Shown here: positions 11,288 to 23,400 of the stretch, piece by piece
How the letters are laid out: each line of letters starts with the position of its first letter
How positions within the stretch are numbered: the stretch's first letter is position 1
Assembly (NCBI GenBank): GCA_032433595.1
Contig: JASWJB010000026.1
Coordinates: 181,049 to 245,048, forward strand
Reading direction: 5' to 3'
DNA from: Conoideocrella luteorostrata
Taxonomy: Eukaryota; Ascomycota; Sordariomycetes; Hypocreales; Clavicipitaceae
Length of the DNA stretch: 64,000 nucleotides
Program-made: the position numbers and the translations under genes
Notes under the pieces: generated by a model
Told to the model about the DNA's origin: nothing
Databases searched by the model: none
What the model saw: the letters and a program-made list of their open reading frames with translations, nothing else

Positions 11288-13179
11288 TATTGAAATTGCC
11301 AGGAATTCTTTCTGGGAGCAATACTGACGAATATTTGGCTAGTTATGCGGCCGTTTTAGTTGTTTTCCTGCAGACGGGGTAATTAAGAGTCACGGTGGTA
11401 TGTAAGCAATTGGAGCTTACGGAGTTTCCGGATGTGGAAGGCTTCACCGTTGGTTGAGTTGTCGAAAAATGTAGTCGCGCATGTCTGCAAGCCAAATGTT
11501 GCACCAAAATTTGGGTTGTAGGTGGGAGGATTTTCTAGTCTGTGAGGCCGCAAAGAGTCGGCCACGATATACCCAGATATATGACGTCTATAATAAAAAG
11601 ACATGGTTATGCTCTATCTCGGCAAATATAGCCTGAAGTAGCTGGGGTTGGGCCATAGCTCTCGGCCCTAAACCGATATATGTGATGGGTGTGGACTATC
11701 GCCGAGGCTCTCATTCGCTCTGAATGGGCTCGCCGCCAGCCGCTCTACTCCGTACTGTATTAAAACTACGATCTTATTTGTGACAACACGTATTGTATTA
11801 TGGCGAATGCAGGCACTCTTATTAGCTTACAGGAGGTCGATAATTTCTAGTTCGCTGCTCGAGATACGTTGCGTTATGTTGCCTAAAGTCTCGCGTAGTC
11901 ATGTGAGTGACTAATGTACCAATCGATAATGAATCGATTGTTGAAAGGTCTGGCGTGAACTGTCCGATAGGTGAGGTCTGCAAGGCTGGGTCTCGGTGAG
12001 ACGGATTCAACGTAATAGCAGCCCCTTATTATAAGATGGTGCGTGACGAGACCTATTGCACCATTAATATAGGCTCTGCTGTGTGGACTGCACCTATAAC
12101 CCTAGCTAGCTGCTAGGTTAACACCTTACTTACGCTCCTAATTTAAAGAAATAAGCTTTAGTATATATAATATATAAAATTTTTATATATTCTTGCCTAG
12201 CTATATAAAATAGCTTAACACCTAAAACACACTGGAGATAAAAATTATAAATCATAAAGATAGTAGAGTTAGATAAACGCAGAAGGGAATAAAGTAGGAT
12301 ATTAGTAGACTCTAATCATTCCTACGAAGCTTTTTTATTTTGGCCCCTAATAGGGAATTAAGCCATAAAATAAATATCTCTAATTATAAATACAGCAAAG
12401 CACGCTATAAAACGCTATTATCTATGTTTAATATATATAAGAGCAATAATAGCGTTCTTATAGATATTATATAACCCACTAGTGCACATAATATCAGCCT
12501 ACAATGGAATCCTCAACGTAAGTTGAAGCAATTATCCTAACGCTAAAAATATTTATGTCTCTCCCGTAATAGAATAGCTTCCTTGTTAATTATGCCACGT
12601 AATCTCATGTCGGATGAGCTGTATGACGATCTCCTGTATTCTCTGCCCACACGGCATAACCGCTCAGCGTCGCGTTCGTCGATGGAATGCTCAAGTCTGC
12701 CCATGGGAATAGGAGGGTGGGGATGATGCAGGCTCGGAATCAAGATCTCAACAGCAAAAATTCCAACCATTGGCTACTCCGCACTCGCAGTCAAACAAGG
12801 CGCCAGCGGAAAGAGTACGTTATTCTGTTGAATCTTAAAGGTGTGGGATTATTGGCAGCGCTCACAAACTCGGCACAGCTCTGGTAGCTGCTCAGGTTTG
12901 CTAAGGCTGGCTCAGGGGCTGCTAAGGGCTGCTCAGGTTAAAGCAGCCCCAGCTCAGGAACCCTTTCGAGAAGGGAAGATGGGTCCGTTGTGATTTATGT
13001 TTTGTATTAACTGTTATATATGCCAGAGAATTGAATATGAAGGCGCCTTACGATGTATGTGCGCCAACACTGAAAGAATTCTCCATCTCTCATCTTCCAG
13101 TCACACGAGGGGGGCATGGATGTCTTCTCCGTCCAGAGTCCACGAACTGAGTAATACGCGGGACGGTGTGCGGTCTCTC
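11288..13179. other. Intergenic with AT-rich block
   Basis: No gene recognised. Contains one exact TACTCCGTA 9-mer at 11746-11754, the AT-rich block annotated separately, and near 12890-12960 a small run of related GCTGCTCAGG/GCTAAGG units. Confidence 0.5.
12120..12545. repeat. AT-rich, RIP-like repeat remnant
   Basis: About 430 bp that is far more AT-rich than its surroundings, rich in TA dinucleotides (TATATA runs near 12164-12180 and 12425-12440) and without coding potential. This composition fits a transposon decayed by repeat-induced point mutation, but I could not identify the element. Confidence 0.45.
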
Positions 13180-13380
13180 TGTCACAGGGTGAGCAGCTAC
13201 GCTCGTCTAAATCAGTGGAATAGCACTTGTATTTAATCTAATCGACGGGAAATTAGACGTCTTCTTATAAATAGTTCCTAGCTAGCCAGATAACGCAAGG
13301 AGAAGGTCAAATCGGACAGTCGTGACTATATCGTGTGAGTTTTGCCCGCTTGCTTTTAACTCTCGTGACACTATCCACCT
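13180..13380 (-). repeat. Solo LTR, family B, reverse copy
   Basis: Read on the minus strand the ends are TGTCA and TGACA. Internal blocks (CTATAAGAAGA-like, TCGTC-ATTAGAT, ATTCCACTG, GCTGCTCAC) align with the copies at 27.6 and 37.2 kb. Flanks are CTCTC (13175-13179) and CTATC (13381-13385), a 4 of 5 match to a target duplication, consistent with an older insertion. Confidence 0.75.
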
Positions 13381-14290
13381 GTCAACTAACGAGGGACCTT
13401 TCCAATCCGAAACCAGGTTGCCTGTCAACAGGCGCAGACAGTGCAATTGGGGGTTGAAATCATACTGTCACAACTGAACGGATATAAATACAAGGCTATG
13501 ACGATTGAAGCCAATCCGAATAATAACTACTTATGCCAGAAGCATTCGATAGACATTCATCTTATTCTTATCTTTGACACACGGTCAATGATAAAATGCT
13601 TTTTCTACCAGATGCTGCCGCGCTGCACCACCATATCACCATGAGTAAAAGTCGCATTTGCAGAAAATACTACTGTCTGAACCACGTTTAACAATTAATT
13701 CTTTGTCAGTAATCGAAGAGTCAATCTCCGCTCGCGATTTGATATGCATAATTGATAGTGTCAATAACCCATTACGATGCTAGTCTCGCGTCCAATGTGG
13801 TTTGAAGGGGTAACTTGCATCTATACGACAGATTTGCTAATCCAGATCTATAGTATCAGGCTGCCGGATGGGTGAATAGGCCGATGGAGCTTGCCTGCAG
13901 AATGGAGGAGCTGCAGAGATGGGTAAAGGTTGGTCTGATTTTATGACCATAGAAGTTTAGTATGATTTTTATCAGATATATATGTTAAAGCAGTAACTGA
14001 TCCTATAATAGCTATTACTTTGCATTCTTATTGTTTGTTGGATAGATTAAGTTGTATAATGCTGGGAGTCGACGGCCGGGTGGGAAGCTATAATCATCAT
14101 TTATAGAAGCCATTCAATGGAACATTTCGGACAGCCACCCTCTCTACTCAAATTTTTAAGTGGATTTGTCTAGTTTCTTGCTTTTTGAAATCTTCGCTGC
14201 AGTAAAACGCATCATAAATCCTCTACAACGCACGCACGCGGCTCCATCTACATGCCCCTGTTTTTAACCCCCCTTAACCTTCGCTGAGCT
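13381..14290. other. Intergenic, no gene recognised
   Basis: AT-rich non-coding sequence; only short frames without family resemblance. Confidence 0.5.
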
Positions 14291-14767
14291 TCAAAACACC
14301 AACAGACTAAACAAGCCACCCACTGCAAACATGCGTAGCGCCGAGTTGCCCAGAAACCCATTTCCACCGTTTGTAGGCGTTGCTTGCTTAGTGTTTGTTG
14401 CGGTTGCTGAATCCTCGCTAGCCGGGCTAGTTTTTGATGGCGCCGCAGTTGTGCCCCCCACTGCTGGTTTGATGTCTGGGAAGTTCTCTTCTTGGCAGCG
14501 GTAGGCTTGGTCCAATCCAACGATGTACTTGGCCTGTTCAGAGGCAGGACATTTGCGGATGCAAGTGTACAAAGGCGGCTTTGCCTGGAAAGATTCGCAG
14601 GTGCATCTCGCTAGGACCTCGTCAGTCATCTTGACGACGCCGTTGCACCATTTCGGGGGTGGATTTGAGTCATAGCAGGATTTAATGCAAGGCGGGCTGT
14701 TATCCAAAGCTGTCGCAACGGTGGCCGCAATTGAGGCGATGACAAAGATGGAGTGGTTGAACTGCAT
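14291..14767 (-). CDS. CFEM-like GPI-anchored secreted protein
   Basis: Single exon, 158 aa. The ATG at 14767 is chosen because a signal peptide follows at once (residues 1-20, hydrophobic IFVIASIAATVATA); the frame is open further upstream but only from a non-ATG start. Eight cysteines at about 27, 31, 41, 55, 57, 69, 73 and 91 follow the CFEM order (PxC-x3-C, C, then D-x5-CxC, C-x3-C, C), and D49 sits where the haem-binding Asp of CFEM proteins lies. A Ser/Thr/Ala-rich stalk (about 105-135) leads to a C-terminal hydrophobic tail after GNSA, typical of a GPI signal. Fungal CFEM proteins act at the cell surface in haem/iron uptake, adhesion or host interaction; which applies here cannot be told. 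Confidence 0.8.
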   Translation of the reverse strand: MQFNHSIFVIASIAATVATALDNSPPCIKSCYDSNPPPKWCNGVVKMTDEVLARCTCESFQAKPPLYTCIRKCPASEQAKYIVGLDQAYRCQEENFPDIKPAVGGTTAAPSKTSPASEDSATATNTKQATPTNGGNGFLGNSALRMFAVGGLFSLLVF

Positions 14768-15770
14768 GGTAGGATGCTGGTCGTCGAGCTCAAGAGTTGC
14801 GTCTGGATAGTGCAAGGAGTCGCAACAAAACGAAAGGGCGGTGGATGCGTTTAATATAATGTGAGAAGTACCCCGTACTGACAAGCTCTAATCCCCCAAA
14901 GCTCCCCAGCCCGCTGGTGTCAAAATTAGCCAAGGCTGAATTCATTATCTCATGCTCCGCTCCAGAATGGGCTCAAAGAGACCACGATTAAAATTAGCTT
15001 GTGCCACTGTCCCACGGGAACACGGCTTCACCAATCGCATTGAACCCGACAACCAGCTATTTGTGGCTTTTGGGTTTAGGTTAGGGTAGCCTGGCGCCAC
15101 AAACGCTAGGTCCACGCGCTTCATCGTATTCGCCGTATCTGTTAGAGTGACAAAATAGAAACTAGATAGTTCAGAGTTAGCGCGAACAAGGACACATTTG
15201 CGTCGTAAAAGGCGCGCATTTCTTCATTGTAGTCTCCTTTCCACAGTCCTGATAAACCCTGATGTCGATGTACATCAGATAGTTAACGCATAAGCCGCCA
15301 ATGCGATTAAAGCCCAATCCGGCGACTCATTAAAGAACATGGCGACCGCGCCGGCAACTACAGCACCGCCGATTGATCGCTTCGTAGGATACAAGGCAAT
15401 TTCCGATCGAAATACTCAAGCTCGTAGGTGCCGCTTGGACTCGTCGCATCCACCGTACCAGATTCAATGGGCAAAGAAAGCCGTCTTGACTTTACCGTTA
15501 ACGAGCCGGACGTTTAGAATCATATTTCAGCTGCTCGACATCTTGGACACGGACCATCCTTTCCAATAAGTTTGGCACATGCTGCCCATCTGCTCCATGC
15601 GATATTCCAACGACGTGCCTGGCGGGCACTCTGTACTACGCGTCGAGTACTAAATCATGGTGCTACATTTCCCTTTCGCATGTTTTGGCAGCTTTAAATG
15701 GGGGTCGCGCATGGTGCTAATTTGCTTTGGGTAAATATTCAGTAACGCAGGGAGTGCTTGCGCAACAATC
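14768..15770. other. Intergenic, possible missed 5' exon
   Basis: No firm gene. The membrane protein starting at 15771 lacks a signal peptide in the model, so a 5' exon may lie here; the frame at 15339-15569 (plus) is not convincing. Confidence 0.4.
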
Positions 15771-16447
15771 ATGGTATACTCAAATTCAGTCGATCCACTC
15801 CCGAGCACACCCAACACAATCGACTATCTCTGCCATACAGTCTCTCCTTCGTGGCAATTTTCAACACTATTCGTTAACGATCCGGCCCTGGAGACTAACA
15901 GCGGTGCTGCTGGGAGCAGGTCAAGTCCGGCGGTTGGTAAGTATCCCCCACTCTGCTCTCAGAGACCAGCGAATACTGGCGAGATCGCGCAATCAAATTT
16001 TAATATGTCCCATCAAAAAAAGACCCAGGAACTACCGGAAATTCTACATCTGGCTCATCAAGCCAGGCCTGGATTGCTGGTGTGGTCATTGGGCCGCTCG
16101 TTGTTATTGCAATTGTCGTTATCGGAGGCTTCTTTTGCTTTCGCAAGAGGTGGCTAGCTTCAAGAAGAACCCAGCAGCAATATACTCAGCCGGGCGCTCA
16201 TTTTGTGACTGGGAAACCGGAACTGGAAGGCAGTCAAGGAATTGGTTTCGGTGCGGGTGAAGCGTGGCCAAAATCGGAACTGGATACTGAAACCCAATAT
16301 GCCCATACAACACGAGGGCAGGCACAAACAACGGAGTTGCCAGGGCGAGAATCAAGTCAAGTGGTAGAATTATCCGCTCAGGATAGAGGTAATGTATGTG
16401 AGCTGGACAACGGTAACCATACACAGCACCCACAACACCTTCAATGA
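15771..16447 (+). CDS. Single-pass membrane protein, 5' end uncertain
   Basis: Two exons (15771-15936 and 16029-16447) join in frame to about 194 aa; the intron has a GTAAGT donor and a CCCAG acceptor, and an in-frame TAA inside it shows that it must be removed. The product has a Ser/Thr/Gly-rich segment (GTTGNSTSGSSSQAW), one membrane helix (VVIGPLVVIAIVVIGGFFC), a basic stop-transfer (RKRWLASRR), and a polar tail of about 110 residues. This architecture is common among fungal cell-wall sensors and similar surface proteins, whose cysteine-rich ectodomains and signal peptides are usually encoded upstream. None is visible here, so the gene may be longer or 5'-truncated. Confidence 0.55.
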
Positions 16448-18093
16448 TGGGAGAGTGCTGGGGAGTAATCTGAGCTAGTTGAAACCAATCGCCGTTTGTA
16501 TATCTCTTTTCGTTTTAATAGATAACAAAGGATATATGGTATAATAGCTCTTTCAAGTAGTTCGGTCACGTCTTGGCTGATTAGCGGAACAAGCTACTCA
16601 GTACAAGCATCAAATTATGGGAGCAATATCGATTCGTGAATCCAGCTAAACTACAAGGGAATAGTCCCTTTCATATGTGCAATTCGGCTATGGTTAAATG
16701 AATTATGGTTCGATTATGACACGTCATCCACAACCTTTCACCACTTATCGTATTATCGTAGTTAAAAACTCGTTTCGTTTCCAATTGGCACGGGATCCAT
16801 AGACATGTAGTTACTCATCATGCATAACACGCTGCGTAAATGAAATAACCATATCATTGGACATGCACCGGACGAACTTCCTAGGAAATGCGTTGTAACT
16901 TGTTCAGGCACCTCTAAAAAAGGGTTCACAATAGGACGAGTTTCTCGAGTGCTTCTGTCGTGGTTGAATAAGCAGCTGGGGCTCGTTATGCTCACGAATC
17001 TTTCCACACAGATAGGTAGATACGTGAATGGTCTCTCATGCAGCGCATTTCAAAAGGCTGTCATATTCGTAAGCAGAGGTAAGACTATAGTTAAAGGTAT
17101 ACTTGACGAAAGATACTACACTCAAAACATTTTCTAATAAAACTCTTGTGAGACAGGCCAATTTAGCAATCATGATCAAATATTGTACAAAATTTGTTCT
17201 CGCGATCCTCTTTCTGTTCCTCGTCGGCCGCGCAATCTTGCGATGGACGAGTTTGCCGCTGAGACGTTGCGCAATACGGTCCCGCCTTCTCAATCATGGG
17301 CATAACAGGCATCGGTCTAGCTACCAGTACACGTGTCATACTTATCTGCCTTGTGTTGTTTGATCTAACCAGGGGTTTCTCGACCAGCGCTAAGAGCCTA
17401 CTGGCACAGCATGCAAGGGACAGGCGAGCCGCAATCCCATTCTCAGCGGAATCTGTAGTGGAGAATCTGGGGCTCCCCGTTGCGGGACCAAGCATGGCTT
17501 ATCTGTTTGCCAATTAGAATCCTTTGTTCTTGAAGGAACTTTGTTATATCGACCCATCAACGCCAACCAGGGGTGCGGCGCACAAGTTGATGCGGATCAA
17601 ATGCACACCAGGCGTCGGGGCCAGTGGAAGCCGCTGATGGCACTTTTGTTCGCGATTGTTTACCGTGGGATGGTCTGTATTGGGGAGGTTGCAGGAAACA
17701 ACAACGCTGCGACGGTTAGGTGTGATCTGTGGCGAGACTTTTCCTACCAAAATGAACAACTACCAACACTGTGGACTCTTGGTCAAGTGGGTTGGCTTGT
17801 GAGGACAAAAGTTGGCCGACGAGACACCCTTGCTGCCGTGCCGTGGTTCTTTTGTTCCGTCAACTAACCCTCCAATCATGTGGAGGATCTCGGCGGACGC
17901 CGTACCTGATGCGGGATGAAGATGCGGAATATACGGAGTACATGGGTGGGTGCGGGGGCCAGGAGGTTGGCTTTGATCTTTGATTGAGGATCAGTTACGC
18001 GACGGAAAGGCTGGTCGTAGTCGGTAGACACAACACTTCATTTTCTGTTGGCCAATTTTTTTGTAACTGAGCAGATGCTCGAATTCCCGCTGT
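16448..18093. other. Intergenic, no gene recognised
   Basis: Frames such as 17296-17517 (plus) show no family resemblance. One exact TACGGAGTA 9-mer lies at 17932-17940. Confidence 0.45.
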
Positions 18094-19166
18094 CTATTGT
18101 AGCTCTATACCAGTGGCGTTGACAAAGTCTCTAATCTTGTTGAAATCGCGACATTTGTGGTAGACGTTAAAATCGCTCTTCACCTTGCTTGGTCGCGCTG
18201 CGTCGTAGATCATGAGGACTGGTGTAACGTCGACGTAGCACATCAAGCTAAGTCTCAGTGCTTCGATGCAGTGGTCGACGTGCATTCGCATGCTAACCTT
18301 GTCTTCCTCACCCCTTCCCTCCGGATAGAGATCCCCCCAAGTTTCATTGAATAAGTGAATCGGCCAGGTATATTTTCGGATCAGATCCTGTTGATAAGAT
18401 TGAGTGTTAGTGTCTGTTTGAAAGACGGAAGAAAAAGTTCTGTAGATGCATCCGCAGAGAACCGAGACTTACGAGACAATGAAGCTGATGAAACACTTCG
18501 AGCGAAGCACCGTACGTAGGATTGGCAGGATCGCTGCCAATCACTTCCATGTGTTTGCCAGAATGTGTTGCATTCAAGGCAGCGATTCCCGCTCTGTCAA
18601 CAGGGACAAGATGATCTAGTCGTGATGACACAGATGAGTAAATTGACGTGGATAGCCTGAACAAAAACGAGCAGAAATGACAGAAGGGATCTTACACCAC
18701 CAAAGCTCACGCCATGCTCGTTCGCGCTCCAGGGTCGGCGGCCCACGATATTTGCTCGTAGCGTTGAACTCGTTGAGAAAATTGCCCTCCCAAAATTCAA
18801 CCTGATCCCAGACTGGAGCTATTTGCCTGTCAGTCAGATGTTCAGGGAGGGGACAAAGTAAAGGGAGTGGTTATGACATCTGGAGGCGAATGGGGGTGGG
18901 GAGGGTTGCTCACAGTACGGAGACACCTGTTTGGAGCACTCGAGCTGTGAGCCTGTTACTTTATTAAAGCCAAAAGACCCTGTCAAGACAATTATGGTCG
19001 CAGAAACGAGGATGAGGTATCCGAAAAGCGCTGCCTTTGCTTGTCTGGGCGTCCAAATCACATTTGGAACTACTTCTGAATTGAAGTCTGGTGTGTTGTG
19101 GTACTGGCCAGATTGAGGGCTGTCTGCGCGTTCTAGGCGCGAGTACTTAATGCTGTCGGAACCCAT
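18094..19166 (-). CDS. UstYa-family (DUF3328) oxidase
   Basis: Four exons (19166-18914, 18818-18698, 18656-18473, 18387-18094) give 283 aa. The N-terminal cytosolic part is followed by one membrane helix (about 44-64, LFGYLILVSATIIVL), then YSPVWDQVEFWEGNF and KYRGPPTLERERAWREL, and the two hallmark HxxHC motifs, HQLHC and HVDHC, the latter followed by LMCYVDVTPV. These are the conserved features of the UstYa family, which catalyses oxidative cyclisation or related oxidations in fungal RiPP (ustiloxin, phomopsin, asperipin) and cyclochlorotine pathways. The second intron (41 nt, GTGTAAG donor) is the weakest join. It is divergent from a small secreted-peptide gene 440 bp away and precedes an ABC transporter, which suggests a small metabolite locus. 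All key residues are intact. Confidence 0.9.
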
Positions 19167-19606
19167 CTGAGGGAGTTGCACTTAGCTTTTGAAGAGTAAG
19201 ACTTATGTCGACAGAGTCATTCCGGGCCGTGAAGGGTTGAGGTTCGAGGGCGAGGCTGCTGTCGAGATAGCGAGACGGCCATGAGCATACGGCTCGTTGG
19301 ACTTCCACACCTACCGGGTCCAGGAAGCCCGTTACCCCATAATGAGGTGACGGCGTTGGCGTGGTCGGGCGGAACATGGCGGAACATGGGCCTGTAGAGA
19401 CTACTAATAAGTGACGAGCCAACTGGGGACCTGGCTTGGCGGGGGATTAACACCGGAGTACGGAGTAGACTGGGGCGGTTTGCAGCTGGAGCGCCGCGTC
19501 CCCTTGACACTCGTCAAACATATAAGAGATATGGCGGCAAGTCTGGGCCATCATTTCATTCTCTCCCGTTTTCATTCATTTTCCACAAAACAGCAACTCG
19601 TTCGTC
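19167..19606. promoter_or_regulatory. Bidirectional promoter, UstYa / secreted peptide
   Basis: 440 bp between two divergent start codons. A TATA box (TATAAG, 19521-19526) lies 86 bp before the peptide ATG. An exact TACGGAGTA 9-mer at 19459-19467 lies 148 bp from one start and about 293 bp from the other; its CGG half is the kind of site bound by fungal Zn2Cys6 regulators, but that link is inference. Confidence 0.5.
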
Positions 19607-19868
19607 ATGGCGGCTCGCTTGGCCATTGTTCTTCTATCTGCCCTGCTTTTGGCCACCAGCGCACAGGCAAGACCTGGTTAGTATTCAATCACCGCGTGTC
19701 GAGACGGGCAGCAATACAGGCTAATGCTCTCCAGTCGCAGTCCAAGATGCAGCGGCAGCGGGGGAGATTTTCACTCGAGGCGATAAATATGCAATCTCAA
19801 GCTGGCATGACCAAAATTACGTCTCTGAGATTGAAGGCGCGGACCCGGCGGCGGTATTGGGCGAGTGA
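19607..19868 (+). CDS. Small secreted peptide, candidate RiPP precursor
   Basis: Two exons (19607-19676 and 19735-19868) separated by a 58-nt intron (GTTAGT, branch GCTAATG, TCCAG) encode 67 aa. Residues 1-21 form a clean signal peptide (LAIVLLSALLLATSAQA). The mature part, about 45 residues, has no cysteine and contains TRGDKYAISSWHDQNYV and then an acidic tail ending AAVLGE. It is too short for standard gene finders. Placement head-to-head with a UstYa-type oxidase, whose known partners include secreted ribosomal precursors, and the presence of a YAI tripeptide like the YAIG core of ustiloxin precursors, make a RiPP precursor plausible. Against it: no Lys-Arg Kex2 sites and no repeated core. 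An unrelated small secreted protein is the alternative. Confidence 0.6.
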
Positions 19869-20483
19869 TGCGCGCCGGTGTACACTACCCACTCCGCACT
19901 ATATGAAAAGATACGGGTTCGATAGCTATCTACTGTGTATCTAGGTAGATTATGTGGGGACTTAAGATGCGAAAAATATGGGAAGACTTATCTTTTGCTT
20001 GGATTACTGCGTCCTTTTTGTGCCGTGAAAGCCGCATGTGTTGCATTGGCTGTTGTCCTGCATGTACGGTGCATGGTGTAGCCGCCCGATGCAACCAGAC
20101 TTGATTAATTACCTCGCTTGCCCGTTCCGTGTTACAGCACCTCTTTCCCGCCCCAGTTGTGAAGGAACAGCCCAGGACCCAGCAAGGATTTGGGTTTCCG
20201 TGTGTCAGAATGAAACCCCATCAGCCCTGGTCGCAGCTGTGTCTTCCCAGTCTGCTCCTGGACAACAGCAACAACCAACGCATGTTTTGGAGCCATCCAA
20301 AACCTGGGTAATAAGCAAGATGATACGACAGATCCTGGCAGGTCAAAAAGGGAGCGGGATTCCACCACGTCCTCCATTGCTTGTTCTCCTCGTCGGGTCT
20401 GACTGTAATGAAGACCTGATGTCTACCTAGGTTCGACACTCCGACAATAGCATCCAGAACCCGGCTACCGCAGCGGAATAGCC

Positions 20484-23400
20484 ATGGGGGCCGTTTTAAG
20501 ATCTGTTGGGGTTGCTGAAGGCGATGATGCTTCGTTTGGGCCTCAGCTTTGGTCCCAATTCGATTTTACTCTGCTGTTTGAACACACCATTCTCACCATC
20601 CTGCCAGCGGGTCTGTTGCTAGCTACGTCGCCATTCTATCTCTACCGCTACTCCAGGGCGCCGGTATATATTCCCAGCAGCTCGTTACTATGGTTCAAAG
20701 TGGTACGTTCATAGCATTTCCGTATAATCGTACCCTGAAACGCTGCAGCTTCGCAACTGACGAGGCACTCACTCCTTGAAGGCTATCGCTGCAGCACTCC
20801 TCGGTGTAGAGATTGGCGGTCTTACCCAATGGGCCTCACTGTTAGATTACCGATCGGAGACCTCTCTTGCTGCTGCAACGCTAGCATGTATCAGCGCCAT
20901 ATACATTGTCGTAGCAGTCAGTCTTGAGCATCGGCATGCTTTCGGCTCGTCAGCCTTCATTAGTCTTTATTTGGGCATCACTCTCCTCTTTGACGTCGCT
21001 AAAAGTCGGTCTTGTTTTTTGCGGCCTCATCTTTATGTTGCTGGCGTGACATCGGCAATAACGGCTGCTCTTAAACTGGTGTTGCTTCTATCGGAAGAGA
21101 TATCCAAAAGGAATCATATCAGCAATCCCACTCTTCGGTCATCACTAAGCAGAGAAAGACTAACTGGATTTTGGAACCGATCGTTATTCTTATGGCTCAA
21201 CTCAACTTTTCTCTTCGGATTTCGCAACCGGCTTCATGTCGACGATCTTGATATTTTGGATTATTCATTTTCTTCTGAGTATCTGTCATCCAAGTTCAAG
21301 CCTTACTGGGACAACTGCAAGTTTTATTCTTCGCATTGCCATGATCATGCTGCGCATTAGTGCTAACGAAAAGGCATGGTTAGATAAGAGCTCATCACGA
21401 CCGCTGATCCAGGCACTCTTCTTAACATTGAAATGGTCGTTCCTCGTCGTCATCATTCCACGACTGATGTACATCGGATTTCTTTTCTGTCAACCTTTCC
21501 TTCTGCGTCGCGTGCTTGCATATCTAGGAGAAGAGACGCAATCGATTGAAATCAGAAATGGTCTGATTTGCGCCACAATCGTTATATATGCTGGGAAAGC
21601 GGTACGCATTCACGGGTCTATTACTTTCAAGGTGCACTGAAACGCTAATATCCGAAAGTAGTTGACCAAAGCTAGCTATACCCATATGAATTATCGCCTG
21701 GTTACTCGCGCTCGAGGTGTTCTGGTTTCTGAAATTCTAGAGCAGACGCTGCTCATAGACCACGTCCAAGCCATGGAATTTGCCGCAGCAACGCTAATGA
21801 GTACAGATGTTGACGGAATCGCCACTGGAATCCCTCAGTTTCACGAAATATGGGCAAGTTCTGTTGAGGCTATTGTGGGTGTCGTTATTCTGGCGAAAAT
21901 GATTGGGGCTGCAACCTGTCTTATCGTTTTTCCGGGATTGAGTAAGTAGTGTTCTTTTGAAGGTCGGCTATGTCACCTCAAAACTGATAATTTCTTTAGT
22001 AATGACGATAACATCCACAATTACCGGTAAACGAATGGCCCCCTCAAGAGCAGCCTGGAACAAACAAGTTGAGAGCCGTGTCGCAACCACTTCAATCATC
22101 CTGCGGCAAATCCAGGGCATCAGGATGACTGGTTTGGCACCGTTTGCCACTGACCTACTACAAGGGTTGCGGGTGTCTGAAATGAAATATTCCATTAAAT
22201 TTCGCCAACTCTGGGTGTGTCTCAGAGCGTTTGGTTCGTACCACTCACGCAAAATACCAAGAGATCCAGGGCAAAGATCTAACATTTACGACAGTTATGC
22301 TGTGTGGACATATGACTCCCATGATCATCGTGGCCGCTGCTCTATTTTGGACCAAATTTACGAATGGTATCGACGCCGTTGAGATTTTCGCGGCTTTAGC
22401 GTTTATATTCAACACCTCCCAGGCTATGATTCGCATCATGGTTGCATATCCCGGCTTTCGGTCCATTATGGGTTGCCTTCACCGAATCCAAACATATCTT
22501 CTCCTTCCAAGACGACTTGATGGACGTGAGACCATTAGCGATCTTGTTCTTCGCAACTGCGAAAGTACAATCTCAGAAAAAGATGCTTCAAAATCTCTTT
22601 CACCGCCAGAGCGGAAACCCCGCATTGAGTTACAGTTACCTCAGCCTCCCGTTGTCCTTATTGATGTTTCGGTCGCACCGACGGTCACCGATGCTGCGAT
22701 TTTGAATAATGTCAATATATCAGTCGCGAGGTCCGAGATAGCTGCCGTGGTTGGTCACACGGGATCTGGTAAATCGACGCTTTTAAAGGCAATAATAGGT
22801 GAAGCGCACGTTTTTGAGGGCCTTGTATACGTAGAACAGCGAAGCATCGCATTCTGCGACCAGAGCTCGTGGTTGAGGAATGTTTCAATGAAGGAAAACA
22901 TCATTGGGCAGAGCAATTACGATGAAGACTGGTATAATGTCGTCATTGAGGCATGTCTTTTGAGCGATGACATACAGCAACTGCCAAACGGTGATGAAAC
23001 AATGGTCGGCAATGGAGGCTCTAGCCTCAGCGGCGGACAGCGGCAAAGAGTTGTGAGTATTCATCAACTTCATTTGCAACTTCGTAAACTAATGGTTATT
23101 TTCTTAGGCGCTTGCAAGGGCAATCTATTGTCAAACACCCATCTTGGTTCTAGACAATGTTTTCAGTGCTCTGGATGAGGCATCCGCAGACTCAATCTTT
23201 GACGGACTCTTCGGTTCTCTTGGTTTGTTGAGAAGAATAAACAGCACCGTCATCATGACAACGCACTCAGGTACTAACCATCTCTCTTTCATCGTCCTCA
23301 ATGAAAACTCTCCCTAACTGTGCATATAGTCAAGTATCTCCAAATGGTGGATCAACTAATTGTTATCAATGAGGATGGCTCAGTGAAAACTGTCCCAAAT

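Noticed and set aside
15060..15090. Telomere-like GGGTTTAGGTTAGGGTAG
   Set aside because: Only one or two partial units; not a telomeric tract.
19411..19944. 177-codon plus-strand frame across the UstYa/peptide promoter
   Set aside because: It is in a different frame from the spliced peptide, which has a signal peptide and intron signals; the long frame has no such support.
21332..21360. Frame break in the ABC transporter taken as a frameshift mutation
   Set aside because: A GC-AG intron joins the two frames and yields the expected family sequence.
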